Source: JBHWPB01 sp043424675
GTDB lineage: Bacteria > Bacillota > Bacilli > Lactobacillales > Carnobacteriaceae_A
NCBI GenBank assembly: GCA_043424675.1
Contig: JBHWPB010000011.1
Span: forward strand, 1-43,492
Length of the DNA stretch: 43,492 bases
Direction: 5' to 3'
How positions within the stretch are numbered: position 1 is the first letter of the stretch; every line of letters starts with the position of its first letter. This document shows, in pieces, positions 23,902 through 32,732 of this stretch. Below the pieces are notes generated by a model. The model did not search any database. It had not been told where the DNA came from and worked only from the letters and a program-made list of their open reading frames with translations. Both the position numbers and the translations under genes were made by a program.

Positions 23902-25059
23902 ATGGCTAAAAATAAAGATTATTATGATATTTTAGGAATAGATAAAGATGCTTCTCAAGATGAGATAAAAAAAGCATATCGAAAGTTGTCTAAAAAATAT
24001 CACCCCGATATTAACGATGCCGATGATGCCGAAGATAAATTTAAAGAGGTGTCAGAAGCTTACGAAGTATTGGGAGATGAGCAGAAACGTCAAAACTACG
24101 ACCAGTTCGGTTCCGCAGAGGGACCTAGTTTCGGTGGCGGAGGAGCCGGGGGCGGATACGGCGGCTTTGGTGGTGCTGGCGGATTCGGTGGTTTTGAAGA
24201 TATCTTTAGTGACTTATTTGGCGGTGGCAGACAGAGAAGAGATCCAAGCGCCCCTACTAGAGGTGAAGATCTACAATACACGATGACTTTAGACTTTGAA
24301 GAAGCTATTTTTGGTAAAGAAACAACCATAAAATACGACCGTAGTGAACATTGTTCTAACTGTGGCGGTGATGGTGCGAAACCTGGAACAAGCCCTGTGA
24401 CATGTTCAAATTGTCAGGGAAGCGGAGTTGTTTACGAACAACGTCAAACTCCATTCGGTGCTATGAGAACAGAAGCACCTTGTTCTGTATGTCATGGGAC
24501 AGGACAAGAAATAAAAGAGAAATGCAGTATCTGTCATGGAACAGGCCACACAAGCGAAGCTCATTCTGTTAAAGTTAAAGTGCCAGCAGGAGTGGAACAA
24601 GGTGATCAGATTAAACTCAATGGCCAAGGTGAAGCGGGCAAAAATAAAGGGCCTTATGGTGACCTATATGTCGTCTTTACTGTCAAGCCCAGTGATACAT
24701 TCGATCGTAGGGGAACAGAAATATATTATGAGCTGCCCATCAACTTTGTACAGGCCAGTCTGGGCGACGAGGTGGAAGTCCCGACCGTTCATGGGGACGT
24801 TAAGTTTAAAATACCCGCAGGCACTCAGCCGGGGACGACTTTCCGACTCCGAGGAAAAGGAGCTCCGAGGCTCAAAACCGATGAATATGGCAATCAACAT
24901 ATTAAAATTAAAGTCGTCATCCCTGAAAATCTGACAGAAGAACAAGCTGAACTTTTACGCTCCTTTGCTGAAGAAAGTGACATTAGAATTAATGAACAAG
25001 CAGATGATAGTTTTTTCGATAAGGTAAAAGGTGTATTTAAAGGGGATAAGAATAATTAA
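23902..25059 (+). CDS. dnaJ: Co-chaperone DnaJ (Hsp40)
   Basis: The 385-aa type I Hsp40 stimulates DnaK ATP hydrolysis and delivers substrates. The J domain (YYDILGIDKDASQDEIKKAY, with HPD in KYHPDI) is residues ~5-70, followed by a Gly/Phe-rich linker. Four CxxCxGxG zinc repeats (~145-215) are intact: CSNCGGDG, CSNCQGSG, CSVCHGTG and CSICHGTG. The C-terminal substrate domains follow. GGAGGG at 23892-23897 supports ATG 23902. No CIRCE was seen directly upstream. Confidence 0.97.
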   Translation: MAKNKDYYDILGIDKDASQDEIKKAYRKLSKKYHPDINDADDAEDKFKEVSEAYEVLGDEQKRQNYDQFGSAEGPSFGGGGAGGGYGGFGGAGGFGGFEDIFSDLFGGGRQRRDPSAPTRGEDLQYTMTLDFEEAIFGKETTIKYDRSEHCSNCGGDGAKPGTSPVTCSNCQGSGVVYEQRQTPFGAMRTEAPCSVCHGTGQEIKEKCSICHGTGHTSEAHSVKVKVPAGVEQGDQIKLNGQGEAGKNKGPYGDLYVVFTVKPSDTFDRRGTEIYYELPINFVQASLGDEVEVPTVHGDVKFKIPAGTQPGTTFRLRGKGAPRLKTDEYGNQHIKIKVVIPENLTEEQAELLRSFAEESDIRINEQADDSFFDKVKGVFKGDKNN

Positions 25060-25064
25060 TCGTT

Positions 25065-25100
25065 AAGCATTCAGATGAGTATGCATCTGGATGCTTTTTT
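25065..25100 (+). terminator. Intrinsic terminator after dnaJ
   Basis: AAGCATTCAGATG (25065-25077) pairs with CATCTGGATGCTT (25084-25096) with one G-U pair, followed by a T-run to 25100. Confidence 0.92.
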
Positions 25101-25144
25101 CGAATCAGATCCTTAAATTTAATCGACAGGAGAGTCGCGTATCA

Positions 25145-25576
25145 ATGAAAACAACTGAAAAATCTTGTGGTGCTGTGGTATATTTTATAGACGAAAACTC
25201 GGACGAAGAACGTTATCTCGTTATTAAACACGTCAATGGCGGCCACTGGGCTTTCGCTAAAGGCCATGTGGAAGAAGGAGAGAGCGAAAGTGAGACCGCT
25301 CTCCGTGAAATTGAAGAAGAAACAAATATCAGAGAAGTGAAATTAGATACCAACTTCAGAGAAAGTACCCAATATTCTCCAGAAAAGGATATAATAAAAG
25401 AAGTTATCTATTTTATTGCAGAGACATCACAAGATCAAGCCTTAAAGGTGGAAAAACAAGAAGCTGAACTTCTCGATTTCGCATGGCTGCCTTTTGAAGA
25501 GGCACAAGAGAAGCTAACTTATGAGAATGATATAAAAATATTAGAACAAGCTCACTCTTATCTCATTAAAAATTAA
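25145..25576 (+). CDS. Nudix hydrolase, diadenosine tetraphosphatase-like
   Basis: The 143-aa protein has one Nudix domain. The Nudix box is GHVEEGESESETALREIEEE followed by TNI, fitting GX5EX7REUXEEXGU with Asn in place of the last Gly. The surrounding SCGAVVYFIDEN, YLVIKHVNGGHWAFAKGHVE and ETSQDQALKVEKQEAELLDFAWLPFEEA pattern is like asymmetric Ap4A hydrolases, which clear dinucleoside polyphosphates made by aminoacyl-tRNA synthetases. That substrate is inferred from family resemblance. AGGAGAG at 25128-25134 supports ATG 25145. It stands alone between the dnaJ terminator and lepA. Confidence 0.85.
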   Translation: MKTTEKSCGAVVYFIDENSDEERYLVIKHVNGGHWAFAKGHVEEGESESETALREIEEETNIREVKLDTNFRESTQYSPEKDIIKEVIYFIAETSQDQALKVEKQEAELLDFAWLPFEEAQEKLTYENDIKILEQAHSYLIKN

Positions 25577-25616
25577 CAAAGCGTGGCCGAATAAATTTAA
25601 TCCCCTGTGAAAATCA

Positions 25617-25625
25617 TGTTACAAT
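25617..25625 (+). promoter_or_regulatory. Candidate lepA promoter (extended -10)
   Basis: TGT directly before TACAAT (25620-25625) forms an extended -10, 44 nt before the lepA start. No good -35 is seen. Confidence 0.45.
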
Positions 25626-25668
25626 GAACCGTAAGACAAAATTACAAGGAAAAGGTGGAAGTCAACGG

Positions 25669-27492
25669 ATGAATAGAAAAGATTTGGAAGAGCGTCAGAA
25701 TAGAATCAGAAATTTTTCGATTATCGCTCACATCGATCACGGTAAATCAACGCTTGCTGACCGCATCTTACAAGAGACAGAAACAATTGCTAATCGAGAT
25801 ATGAAAGAACAGGTCTTAGACAGTATGGACCTTGAACAAGAACGCGGGATCACAATCAAATTGAATACAGTAGAAGTAAATTACACAGCAGAAGATGGAG
25901 AGACTTATATCCTGCACCTTATCGACACTCCAGGACACGTGGATTTTACCTATGAAGTATCAAGAAGTTTGGCAGCTTGTGAGGGAGCTATCTTAGTTGT
26001 TGATGCAGCACAGGGTATCGAAGCCCAAACTTTAGCTAACGTTTACTTAGCTGTGGATAATGACTTGGAAATCATCCCTGTTATCAACAAAATTGATCTT
26101 CCTGCGGCAGATCCTGATCGCGTGCGTAAAGAAATTGAAGACGTCATCGGGTTAGACGGCGATACTGCTGTTAACGCTAGTGCCAAAACAGGAGAAGGTA
26201 TCTCAGAAATACTGGAAGAAATTATTGACATTGTTCCGCCGCCATCAGGAAGCATCGATGAGCCTCTCAAAGCACTAATTTTTGACTCAGCTTATGATTC
26301 TTACCGGGGTGTAGTGCTCAGCATCCGTGTAATGGACGGTACCATAGAGCCCGGAGATAAAATTCAGCTCATGAGCAATGGAAAAGAATTTGAAGTAACA
26401 GAAGTAGGAATCTTCTCGCCTGACCCTCTCAAAAGAGATGTCTTAGCTGTAGGAGATGTAGGCTATGTCACAGCCAATATTAAGGAGGTCCGTGACGCAC
26501 AAGTCGGAGATACCATTACTTCTGCAAAAAATCCTACAGAAGAACCTTTAGAGGGGTACCGTCAAATGAACCCCATGGTATATTGCGGGCTCTATCCTAC
26601 AGATTCTGATGATTTTGAAGATTTAAGAGAAGCTTTAGACCGCTTGCAGCTCAATGACTCCGCACTTTGGTTTGAGTCTGAAACATCCCAAGCTCTAGGC
26701 TTTGGTTTCCGGGCAGGGTTCCTTGGGATGCTGCATATGGAAATTATTCAAGAGAGAGTAGAGAGAGAATTTGGAATCGATCTCATCACAACAGCTCCCT
26801 CTGTTATCTATCATGTTTACAAATCTGATGGCGAGATTATCGAAGTAGACAACCCATCAGAGATGCCTGATCCGACAGAAATTGAAGCTATTGAAGAACC
26901 TTTTGTGAGAGCGAGTGTCACAGTGCCAGAAGAATATATTGGTGCGGTTATGGAAATCTGTCAAGAAAAGCGCGGAGAATTTGTAACCATCGATTATGCA
27001 GATGAACTCCGTGTGCATGTCGTTTACAAAATGCCTTTATCTGAGATCGTGTATGATTTCTTTGATCGACTCAAATCTTCAACCAAAGGCTACGCCTCTC
27101 TCGACTACGAGATGGCTGGCTACCAAGAGAGTGATCTTGTCAAAGTAGATATTCTTATCCATGGTGATAAGGTAGACGCACTGAGTTTTATAAGCCACAG
27201 AAGCGACTCACAAAAACGCGGTCGACAGATTGCGAAGAAACTGCGTGAAATTATTTCACGTCACCAATTCGAAATTCCAATCCAAGCAGCGATTGGGCAC
27301 AAGATCATTGCGCGTGAGACAATCAAAGCTTATCGAAAAGATGTAACAGCTGGGATGTATGGTGGAGATCAGACGCGTAAAGATAAGCTCCTAAACAAGC
27401 AAAAAGAAGGTAAAAAGCGCATGAAGAATGTCGGAAGTGTAGAAGTTCCTCAAGAAGCCTTCATGGCTGTTTTAAATTTAGATGAAGAATAA
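25669..27492 (+). CDS. lepA: Elongation factor 4 (LepA)
   Basis: The 607-aa ribosomal GTPase is related to EF-G and implicated in 30S assembly or back-translocation. G motifs are IAHIDHGKSTLADRI (~15-29), DTPGHVDFTYEVSRSLAACE and NKIDLPAADPDRV. The C-terminal LepA-specific domain ends in GHKIIARETIKAYRKDVTAG and KQKEGKKRMKNVGSVEVPQE, the family hallmark. The frame is open 15 codons upstream. ATG 25669 is chosen because it gives the usual MNRKDLEERQNRIRNFSIIA start, with AAGGTGG about 10 nt before it. The sirtuin gene follows 41 bp later. Confidence 0.96.
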   Translation: MNRKDLEERQNRIRNFSIIAHIDHGKSTLADRILQETETIANRDMKEQVLDSMDLEQERGITIKLNTVEVNYTAEDGETYILHLIDTPGHVDFTYEVSRSLAACEGAILVVDAAQGIEAQTLANVYLAVDNDLEIIPVINKIDLPAADPDRVRKEIEDVIGLDGDTAVNASAKTGEGISEILEEIIDIVPPPSGSIDEPLKALIFDSAYDSYRGVVLSIRVMDGTIEPGDKIQLMSNGKEFEVTEVGIFSPDPLKRDVLAVGDVGYVTANIKEVRDAQVGDTITSAKNPTEEPLEGYRQMNPMVYCGLYPTDSDDFEDLREALDRLQLNDSALWFESETSQALGFGFRAGFLGMLHMEIIQERVEREFGIDLITTAPSVIYHVYKSDGEIIEVDNPSEMPDPTEIEAIEEPFVRASVTVPEEYIGAVMEICQEKRGEFVTIDYADELRVHVVYKMPLSEIVYDFFDRLKSSTKGYASLDYEMAGYQESDLVKVDILIHGDKVDALSFISHRSDSQKRGRQIAKKLREIISRHQFEIPIQAAIGHKIIARETIKAYRKDVTAGMYGGDQTRKDKLLNKQKEGKKRMKNVGSVEVPQEAFMAVLNLDEE

Positions 27493-27533
27493 ATCGTTCA
27501 AGCTGCCCCTTGCCATTTAAAGGAGTGTATAGA

Positions 27534-28280
27534 TTGAAAGATAAAATACAGACATTTGCCGAGATGATTGAAGAGAGTCAAAATATTGTTTTCTTCGGCG
27601 GTGCTGGTGTTTCAACAGAAAGTGGTATTCCAGATTTTCGTTCTTCAGATGGGCTCTATTTACAAGAGTCAGATGAACATTTTTCAGCAGAAGAAGCAGT
27701 GAGTCATAGCTTCTTAAAAAATCATCCTGAAGATTTTTTCGATTTTTATTTTGACAATTTAATACATCCTGAAGCAGAACCTAATAGGGGCCACCGTTTT
27801 CTAAATCACTTAGAAAACGCAGGCAAGGATGTAACTATCGTTACTCAAAATATTGACGGTCTCCATCAATTAGCTGGGAGCGAAGATGTTCAAGAGCTGC
27901 ATGGGACAACCTTAAATAATTATTGTGTCGAATGCGGCACACATTATCCACTTGAAGAGTTAGAGCGTTCAGAAGATGGCATTCCGCGTTGTCCAAAAGA
28001 TAATGCTCTCGTTCGTCCTGACATCGTTTTATATGGAGAAGGTCTTGATGACAACACCGTCCAGCGCAGTGTCGAGATGATCATGGAAGCAGATTTATTG
28101 ATTGTTGCCGGTACGTCGCTCGTCGTTTATCCGGCTGCTGGTTTTATCAACTATTTTGAAGGCGACCACTTCGTCCTGATCAATAAGACTCCCGTGGAAA
28201 CGATGCGACATTTAGATTTAGAGTTTATCGACACTATCGGAAATGTATTTGAAAAAACTGAAAGAGTACTGACTCGTTAA
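27534..28280 (+). CDS. NAD-dependent protein deacetylase, sirtuin (Sir2) family
   Basis: The 248-aa protein removes acyl groups from lysines using NAD+. FFGGAGVSTESGIPDFRS (~20-37) is the NAD-binding loop. TQNIDGLHQLAG and the catalytic His in ELHGT are present, as is IVAGTSLVVYPAAGFI. The zinc module shows CVEC as the first pair, but the second reads RCPKDNALVRPD, where the usual fourth Cys is Asp. AAAGGAG at 27519-27525 is 8 nt from TTG 27534, giving the start (M)KDKIQTFAEMI; no ATG fits. It lies between lepA and the DUF3013-like gene. Confidence 0.93.
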   Translation: MKDKIQTFAEMIEESQNIVFFGGAGVSTESGIPDFRSSDGLYLQESDEHFSAEEAVSHSFLKNHPEDFFDFYFDNLIHPEAEPNRGHRFLNHLENAGKDVTIVTQNIDGLHQLAGSEDVQELHGTTLNNYCVECGTHYPLEELERSEDGIPRCPKDNALVRPDIVLYGEGLDDNTVQRSVEMIMEADLLIVAGTSLVVYPAAGFINYFEGDHFVLINKTPVETMRHLDLEFIDTIGNVFEKTERVLTR

Positions 28281-28297
28281 AAAGATGGAGGGCCTAC

Positions 28298-28798
28298 ATG
28301 AATCTAACAACCTACATTGAAAATTATCTAAATGAGGAAAAGCCGCAGTTTTCATGGAATATAACCTATGATGAAGTGAAACACATCTATGAGTTATCAC
28401 TGGGATTGCTTGAGAATGAAGACAAAGTATATCCTCGCTTAGAAGATATCCAAGGAAATGTAAGTGATGGCAATCATGTTTATCTTATAGACAAGATTTG
28501 TTTTTATGATGCAAAGATGTCTTATTTCGAACCTGCTCACTACCTTAAAGCAATCAACGTTGATTTTAAAGAGGGCATAGAAAAGGGGTACGTTGATCTT
28601 TTATTGGATGAGTTTGTAAGGATAGGTACTCAGGGGAAAGCTCAGCTTCATGAATTCCTAAAAAGAAAGCAAGAATCCAGTTTTAAGTTAGAATGGAATG
28701 AAAAACGTTTCGATGTGGCCTTAAAAACAGCGAAGGATGTCAATCGCTATGATAAAGAAGTGCTCGCTTTCGAAGAAGTAAAAGTAGTCAAGGAATAA
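28298..28798 (+). CDS. DUF3013-like protein, function unknown
   Basis: This 166-aa soluble acidic protein has no signal peptide or membrane segment. Its size, sequence style (YIENYLNEEKPQFSWNITYD at the start, DEFVRIGTQGKAQLHEFLKR near residue 105) and position just before prmA match the DUF3013 family I know from lactic acid bacteria. The family assignment is from memory and moderately certain. No catalytic motif is evident. GGAGGG at 28287-28292 precedes ATG 28298, 17 bp after the sirtuin stop. prmA begins 21 bp after it, so the three are probably co-transcribed. Confidence 0.75.
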   Translation: MNLTTYIENYLNEEKPQFSWNITYDEVKHIYELSLGLLENEDKVYPRLEDIQGNVSDGNHVYLIDKICFYDAKMSYFEPAHYLKAINVDFKEGIEKGYVDLLLDEFVRIGTQGKAQLHEFLKRKQESSFKLEWNEKRFDVALKTAKDVNRYDKEVLAFEEVKVVKE

Positions 28799-28819
28799 AA
28801 TTAAGATAAGGGTGGTCTA

Positions 28820-29770
28820 GTGTCAGCATGGATTGAAAGCTCAATCAAAGTCAATCGGGAAGCAGCAGATGCTGTTTCAGAGATGTTAATAAAGTTAGGT
28901 TCTGAAGGGTTTGCTATTAGAGACCGTATGGATTTCTTGAATACTGTCGAATATTCTACAGACAGTCTGTGGGAGCTCGATGAAGAAAATTTTCCAGAAG
29001 GAATGGCTCTTATTCAAGGTTATTTCGATGAAGATGTCAGTATCGAAGATCTACAGCTCAAAATGGAAGCAGAAATTAAAAGAATGAGCGACTTAGGATT
29101 GATAGATCAAGCTTATACTATTACTTTTGAAAACTTAGCCGAGGAAGATTATGCAACGAGCTGGCAAAAGTATTATTCACCGATACCAGTAACTCGCTAT
29201 CTGTCTATTGTACCTATCTGGGAAAAAACAGAATATCAGCTGAGACCTGAAGAAAAAGCGCTCTATCTGGATCCTGGACTCGCATTTGGAACAGGAAAGC
29301 ATGCGACAACAGCACTCTGTATTCAGGCATTGGAAATAATTATGCGTGGGGGAGAAACTGTTTTTGATGTGGGGACAGGCTCTGGGGTTTTATCTATTGC
29401 AGCTAGTATTTTCGGAGCAGAGCATGTGAAAGCCTTTGACGTCAGTGATATAGCGGTAGAATCTGCTAAAGAAAATATTGAGCTCAATGATTTAGAAGTA
29501 ACTATTCCAGTCTCTAAAAACAACTTGCTTGAAGGAATCGATCAGAAGGCTGACTTGATTGTAGCAAATATTATTGCTGATATTATTCTCGAGTTCAGTT
29601 CAGATGTTACGAATTATTTAACCGATGGCGGACACCTTATTGCATCAGGAATTATCAGCGAGCGTGCGGAAGAAGTAAAAGAAAAGTTGGCTCAGTCTGG
29701 ACTCACGATCCTTGAGGTCTTGGAAAAAGAAGAGTGGGTTGCAATTATGGCAAGATACGAGAGAGATTAA
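28820..29770 (+). CDS. prmA: Ribosomal protein L11 methyltransferase
   Basis: The 316-aa SAM-dependent enzyme methylates L11. The N-terminal substrate-recognition domain (~1-90) is followed by a linker and a Rossmann methyltransferase with LDPGLAFGTGKHATT (~153-167), VFDVGTGSGVLSIAASIFGA (~178-197) and the catalytic VANIIADIILEF in the NPPY-like position. GTG 28820 is used, with AAGGGTGG at 28808-28814. rsmE, which often follows prmA, is absent; a promoter and terminator come next. Confidence 0.95.
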   Translation: MSAWIESSIKVNREAADAVSEMLIKLGSEGFAIRDRMDFLNTVEYSTDSLWELDEENFPEGMALIQGYFDEDVSIEDLQLKMEAEIKRMSDLGLIDQAYTITFENLAEEDYATSWQKYYSPIPVTRYLSIVPIWEKTEYQLRPEEKALYLDPGLAFGTGKHATTALCIQALEIIMRGGETVFDVGTGSGVLSIAASIFGAEHVKAFDVSDIAVESAKENIELNDLEVTIPVSKNNLLEGIDQKADLIVANIIADIILEFSSDVTNYLTDGGHLIASGIISERAEEVKEKLAQSGLTILEVLEKEEWVAIMARYERD

Positions 29771-29811
29771 AGCTGAAACTTGGCTGATGAGTCTTCTCAC
29801 TTCTCTAAGAT

Positions 29812-29840
29812 TTGCTTCCAATCTTGGAAAAGCATATAAT
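29812..29840 (+). promoter_or_regulatory. Strong promoter upstream of rel, with a dyad in the spacer
   Basis: TTGCTT (29812-29817), exactly 17 nt, and consensus TATAAT (29835-29840). A perfect dyad TTCCAA-TC-TTGGAA (29816-29829) overlaps the -35 and spacer. The start site would be near 29847, only ~20 nt ahead of a strong terminator. Confidence 0.75.
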
Positions 29841-29865
29841 AGTAATGTTAACAATAAGTGAATGG

Positions 29866-29895
29866 AATGAGGCTCACAAGGAGCCTCATTTTTTT
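29866..29895 (+). terminator. Strong intrinsic terminator before rel
   Basis: Perfect 10-bp stem AATGAGGCTC/GAGCCTCATT (29866-29875 with 29881-29890), loop ACAAG and a 7-T run. It ends the lepA-prmA unit and also lies downstream of the promoter at 29812-29840. Confidence 0.95.
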
Positions 29896-29932
29896 ACAAA
29901 TACTGATGAACGGATAAAGAAGGTGACTGTCA

Positions 29933-32155
29933 ATGTTGTCTAGAAAAAATTATAATGCTGAAGATGTCTTTAACTTATGTCGAAGCTATATGAATGAGGA
30001 TAACATAAGCCTTATCCAAGAGGCTTATCAATATGCGAAAAATGCACACGACGGACAAATGCGAAAATCAGGTGAAGAATATATCATTCATCCCATTCAT
30101 GTTGCAGGAATATTAGCTGAGTTGAAGAGTGATCCGACAACTATTATGACAGGTTTTTTACATGACGTAGTAGAAGATACGCCTGTCACACTAGAAGATC
30201 TAACAGAAGAGTTCGGCGAGGTGGTGGCGCAACTTGTCGATGGGGTCACAAAACTGGGAAAATATAAATACCGTTCCAAAGAACAAGAATTAGCTGAAAA
30301 CCATAGAAAAATGTTATTAGCGATGGGTAAGGATATTCGAGTGATATTAGTCAAATTAGCAGACCGTCTGCATAATATGCGGACGATCCAATATCACAAA
30401 CCTTATAAACAGAGAATCATCGCTGAAGAAACTTTAGAAATTTATGCACCGCTTGCTGATCGTTTAGGAATCAGTAGAATTAAATGGGAATTGGAAGATA
30501 TCGCTCTTCGCTACCTGAACCCACAGCAGTATTACCGTATCGTCCATTTGATGAATGCAAACAGAAGAGAAAGAGAAAGTTATGTCGGTAATATCATGGA
30601 GAGTATTGAAGATATCTTAGAGGAAATGGACATCGAAGCTCGAATCACGGGACGTCCTAAACATATCTATTCTATTTATAGGAAAATGATGACTCAGAAG
30701 AAAAAATTTGATGAAATTTATGATTTATTGGCTGTACGGGTTATCACACCTTCTGTCAAAGACTGCTATGCAATTTTAGGAGCTATCCATACGAAATGGA
30801 AACCCATCCCAGGCCGCTTTAAAGACTACATCGCGATGCCCAAGGACAACCTCTATCAATCACTTCATACTACCGTTCTGGGACCGCAGGCGACTCCTAT
30901 CGAAGTTCAAATCAGAACAGAAGAGATGCATAAAGTAGCAGAATACGGGGTTGCTGCTCATTGGGCTTATAAAGAAGGCAGAACAGGAAGAATTGAAAAT
31001 GATGACTTGAATGAACACCTTGCTTGGTTTAAGGATATTCAGAACTATCAAAGTGAATCTTCAGATGCCACAGAATTTATGGATAGCGTGAAAGAAGATC
31101 TGCTGGCCGACAAGGTGTATGTCTTTACCCCAGAGAATGATGTGATTGAATTGCCTGCAGGAGCCAGTACTTTAGATTTTGCTTATCATATTCATACTGA
31201 AGTGGGAAATAAGTCGACAGGATCTAAAGTTAACGGGAGAATCGTTCCTCTAAACTACAAGCTCAAAAACGGCGATATTGTGGAAATGATTACCTCAGAG
31301 TCTTCTTATGGTCCCAGCCGCGACTGGCTCAAATATGTCAACACGAGTAAAGCACGCAATAGAATCAAGCGTTTCTTCAAGGTGCGGGACATGGAAAAGA
31401 ACACAGAAGAAGGAAAGAAACGTCTCGAACAGGGACTTATTGAAGAAGGCTATAATGTCAAAGAAGTATTGCACCGTGATCGGTTAGAAGATGTCATCGA
31501 ACGTTTCAATTTCAATAATGTCGATGAGCTCTATTCATCGATAGGATTTGGTGAAATCCGCTTATCCACAATCATCAATCGACTGACTGTAGATATTGAG
31601 AAAGATTCAGATAAAGAAAAAGAAGAAGCAACGATTTCTGAGCTCACTGAAAAACAAGAAGCTCAGCCGAAGAAAATGAAAATACAACATGAAGGCGGCG
31701 TGATTGTTGAAGGAGCCGATAACCTCCTGCTTCGTTTAAGCCGGTGTTGTAATCCAGTGCCGGGAGACGATATTATCGGTTATGTGACCCGCGGGCGAGG
31801 GATTTCGGTCCATCGCAGAGACTGCCCGAATGTTGCCTTTGAGACGGAGGAAGACGAAGAGAGATTGATTGAAGTCGAATGGGAAGATACAGCAGATCAA
31901 ATTAGAAATTACGATGCAGAACTAGAAGTGACAGGTTATGACAGACCAGGACTCTTGAATGAAATCGTCCAGGTCTTTACGGACACTTCTAATGAACTGA
32001 GTATTTCGAATGTGAACGCAACTGTAGATGCTGGCACACAGCTGGCAAGTATTCGTCTCACAATTACTATCAGCAACACACAAGAGCTTCTCGAAGTAGT
32101 TGAAAAAATTAAAAATGTAGCGGATGTATATAGCGTTGAAAGAGTTATTAACTGA
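29933..32155 (+). CDS. rel: Bifunctional (p)ppGpp synthetase/hydrolase Rel
   Basis: The 740-aa stringent-response enzyme makes and degrades (p)ppGpp. In order: an HD hydrolase domain (~25-200) with GFLHDVVEDTPV; a synthetase domain (~230-370) with GRPKHIYSIYRKM and PGRFKDYIAMPKDNLYQSLH, whose RFKD (RxKD) is typical of bifunctional rather than synthetase-only enzymes; a TGS domain (~395-455, VYVFTPENDVIELPAG); a zinc-finger-like region with RCCNPVPGDDIIGYVTRGRG; and a C-terminal ACT domain (~665-738). AAGGTGA before ATG 29933 is the ribosome site. dtd follows 29 bp later, the conserved rel-dtd pair. Confidence 0.97.
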   Translation: MLSRKNYNAEDVFNLCRSYMNEDNISLIQEAYQYAKNAHDGQMRKSGEEYIIHPIHVAGILAELKSDPTTIMTGFLHDVVEDTPVTLEDLTEEFGEVVAQLVDGVTKLGKYKYRSKEQELAENHRKMLLAMGKDIRVILVKLADRLHNMRTIQYHKPYKQRIIAEETLEIYAPLADRLGISRIKWELEDIALRYLNPQQYYRIVHLMNANRRERESYVGNIMESIEDILEEMDIEARITGRPKHIYSIYRKMMTQKKKFDEIYDLLAVRVITPSVKDCYAILGAIHTKWKPIPGRFKDYIAMPKDNLYQSLHTTVLGPQATPIEVQIRTEEMHKVAEYGVAAHWAYKEGRTGRIENDDLNEHLAWFKDIQNYQSESSDATEFMDSVKEDLLADKVYVFTPENDVIELPAGASTLDFAYHIHTEVGNKSTGSKVNGRIVPLNYKLKNGDIVEMITSESSYGPSRDWLKYVNTSKARNRIKRFFKVRDMEKNTEEGKKRLEQGLIEEGYNVKEVLHRDRLEDVIERFNFNNVDELYSSIGFGEIRLSTIINRLTVDIEKDSDKEKEEATISELTEKQEAQPKKMKIQHEGGVIVEGADNLLLRLSRCCNPVPGDDIIGYVTRGRGISVHRRDCPNVAFETEEDEERLIEVEWEDTADQIRNYDAELEVTGYDRPGLLNEIVQVFTDTSNELSISNVNATVDAGTQLASIRLTITISNTQELLEVVEKIKNVADVYSVERVIN

Positions 32156-32184
32156 AATATCATATCATTTATAGGAGTGGTGAA

Positions 32185-32631
32185 ATGAGAGCTGTAATTC
32201 AGCGAGTGAGTGAAGCGAGAGTAGACATCGAGGGAGAGACAGAAGGGGCAATAAAACAAGGGCTCCTTGTCTTACTTGGGGTAGAAGATGAAGACGGTCA
32301 AGAGGATGTCGACTACCTCGTTCGAAAAATATCTAAAATGAGAATATTCGAAGATGAAGAAGGTAAGATGAATCTTTCTGTTCAAGATGTAGAGGGAGCA
32401 GTTTTATCTATTTCTCAATTCACACTGCACGCTAATACTAAAAAGGGGAACAGACCAAGTTTCATAGAAGCTGCTAGACCAGAAGTATCAAAACCTCTAT
32501 ACGAGAAATTTAATGAGGGGCTGAAAGCTACGGGTCTTCCAGTGGAAACAGGAGAATTCGGTGCTGACATGCAAGTCCATATCGTAAACGACGGCCCAGT
32601 AACTATACTTGTGGACAGTAAAAATAAATAA
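32185..32631 (+). CDS. dtd: D-aminoacyl-tRNA deacylase
   Basis: The 148-aa homodimeric enzyme hydrolyses D-amino acids mischarged onto tRNA. Start MRAVIQRVSEARV, active-site motif SQFTLHANTKKGNRPSF (~77-93) and the cross-dimer motif NDGPVTILVD (~134-143, the usual GP) are intact. The length matches the family. AGGAGTGG precedes ATG 32185. It is coupled to rel and ends at a two-way terminator shared with the opposite-strand amidase gene. Confidence 0.97.
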   Translation: MRAVIQRVSEARVDIEGETEGAIKQGLLVLLGVEDEDGQEDVDYLVRKISKMRIFEDEEGKMNLSVQDVEGAVLSISQFTLHANTKKGNRPSFIEAARPEVSKPLYEKFNEGLKATGLPVETGEFGADMQVHIVNDGPVTILVDSKNK

Positions 32632-32680
32632 TAACGTGTGCGCCAAAGAGCGTTCTGCTTAATAGAATAATACCTATTAT

Positions 32681-32732
32681 AAAATAAAAAGTGTGCGAAC
32701 CAGGTTGTCCTGTGTCGCACACTTTATTTTAT
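32681..32732. terminator. Bidirectional terminator between dtd and the amidase gene
   Basis: AGTGTGCGA (32690-32698) pairs with TCGCACACT (32715-32723), extended by A-rich and T-rich flanks (AAAATAAAA / TTTATTTTAT) that give a U-run in either direction. It overlaps the amidase stop codon by a few bases. Confidence 0.9.

Noticed and set aside
24096..24329. Pro-rich 77-codon - strand ORF inside dnaJ
   Set aside because: It is the complement of the DnaJ Gly-rich linker; Gly codons read as Pro on the other strand.
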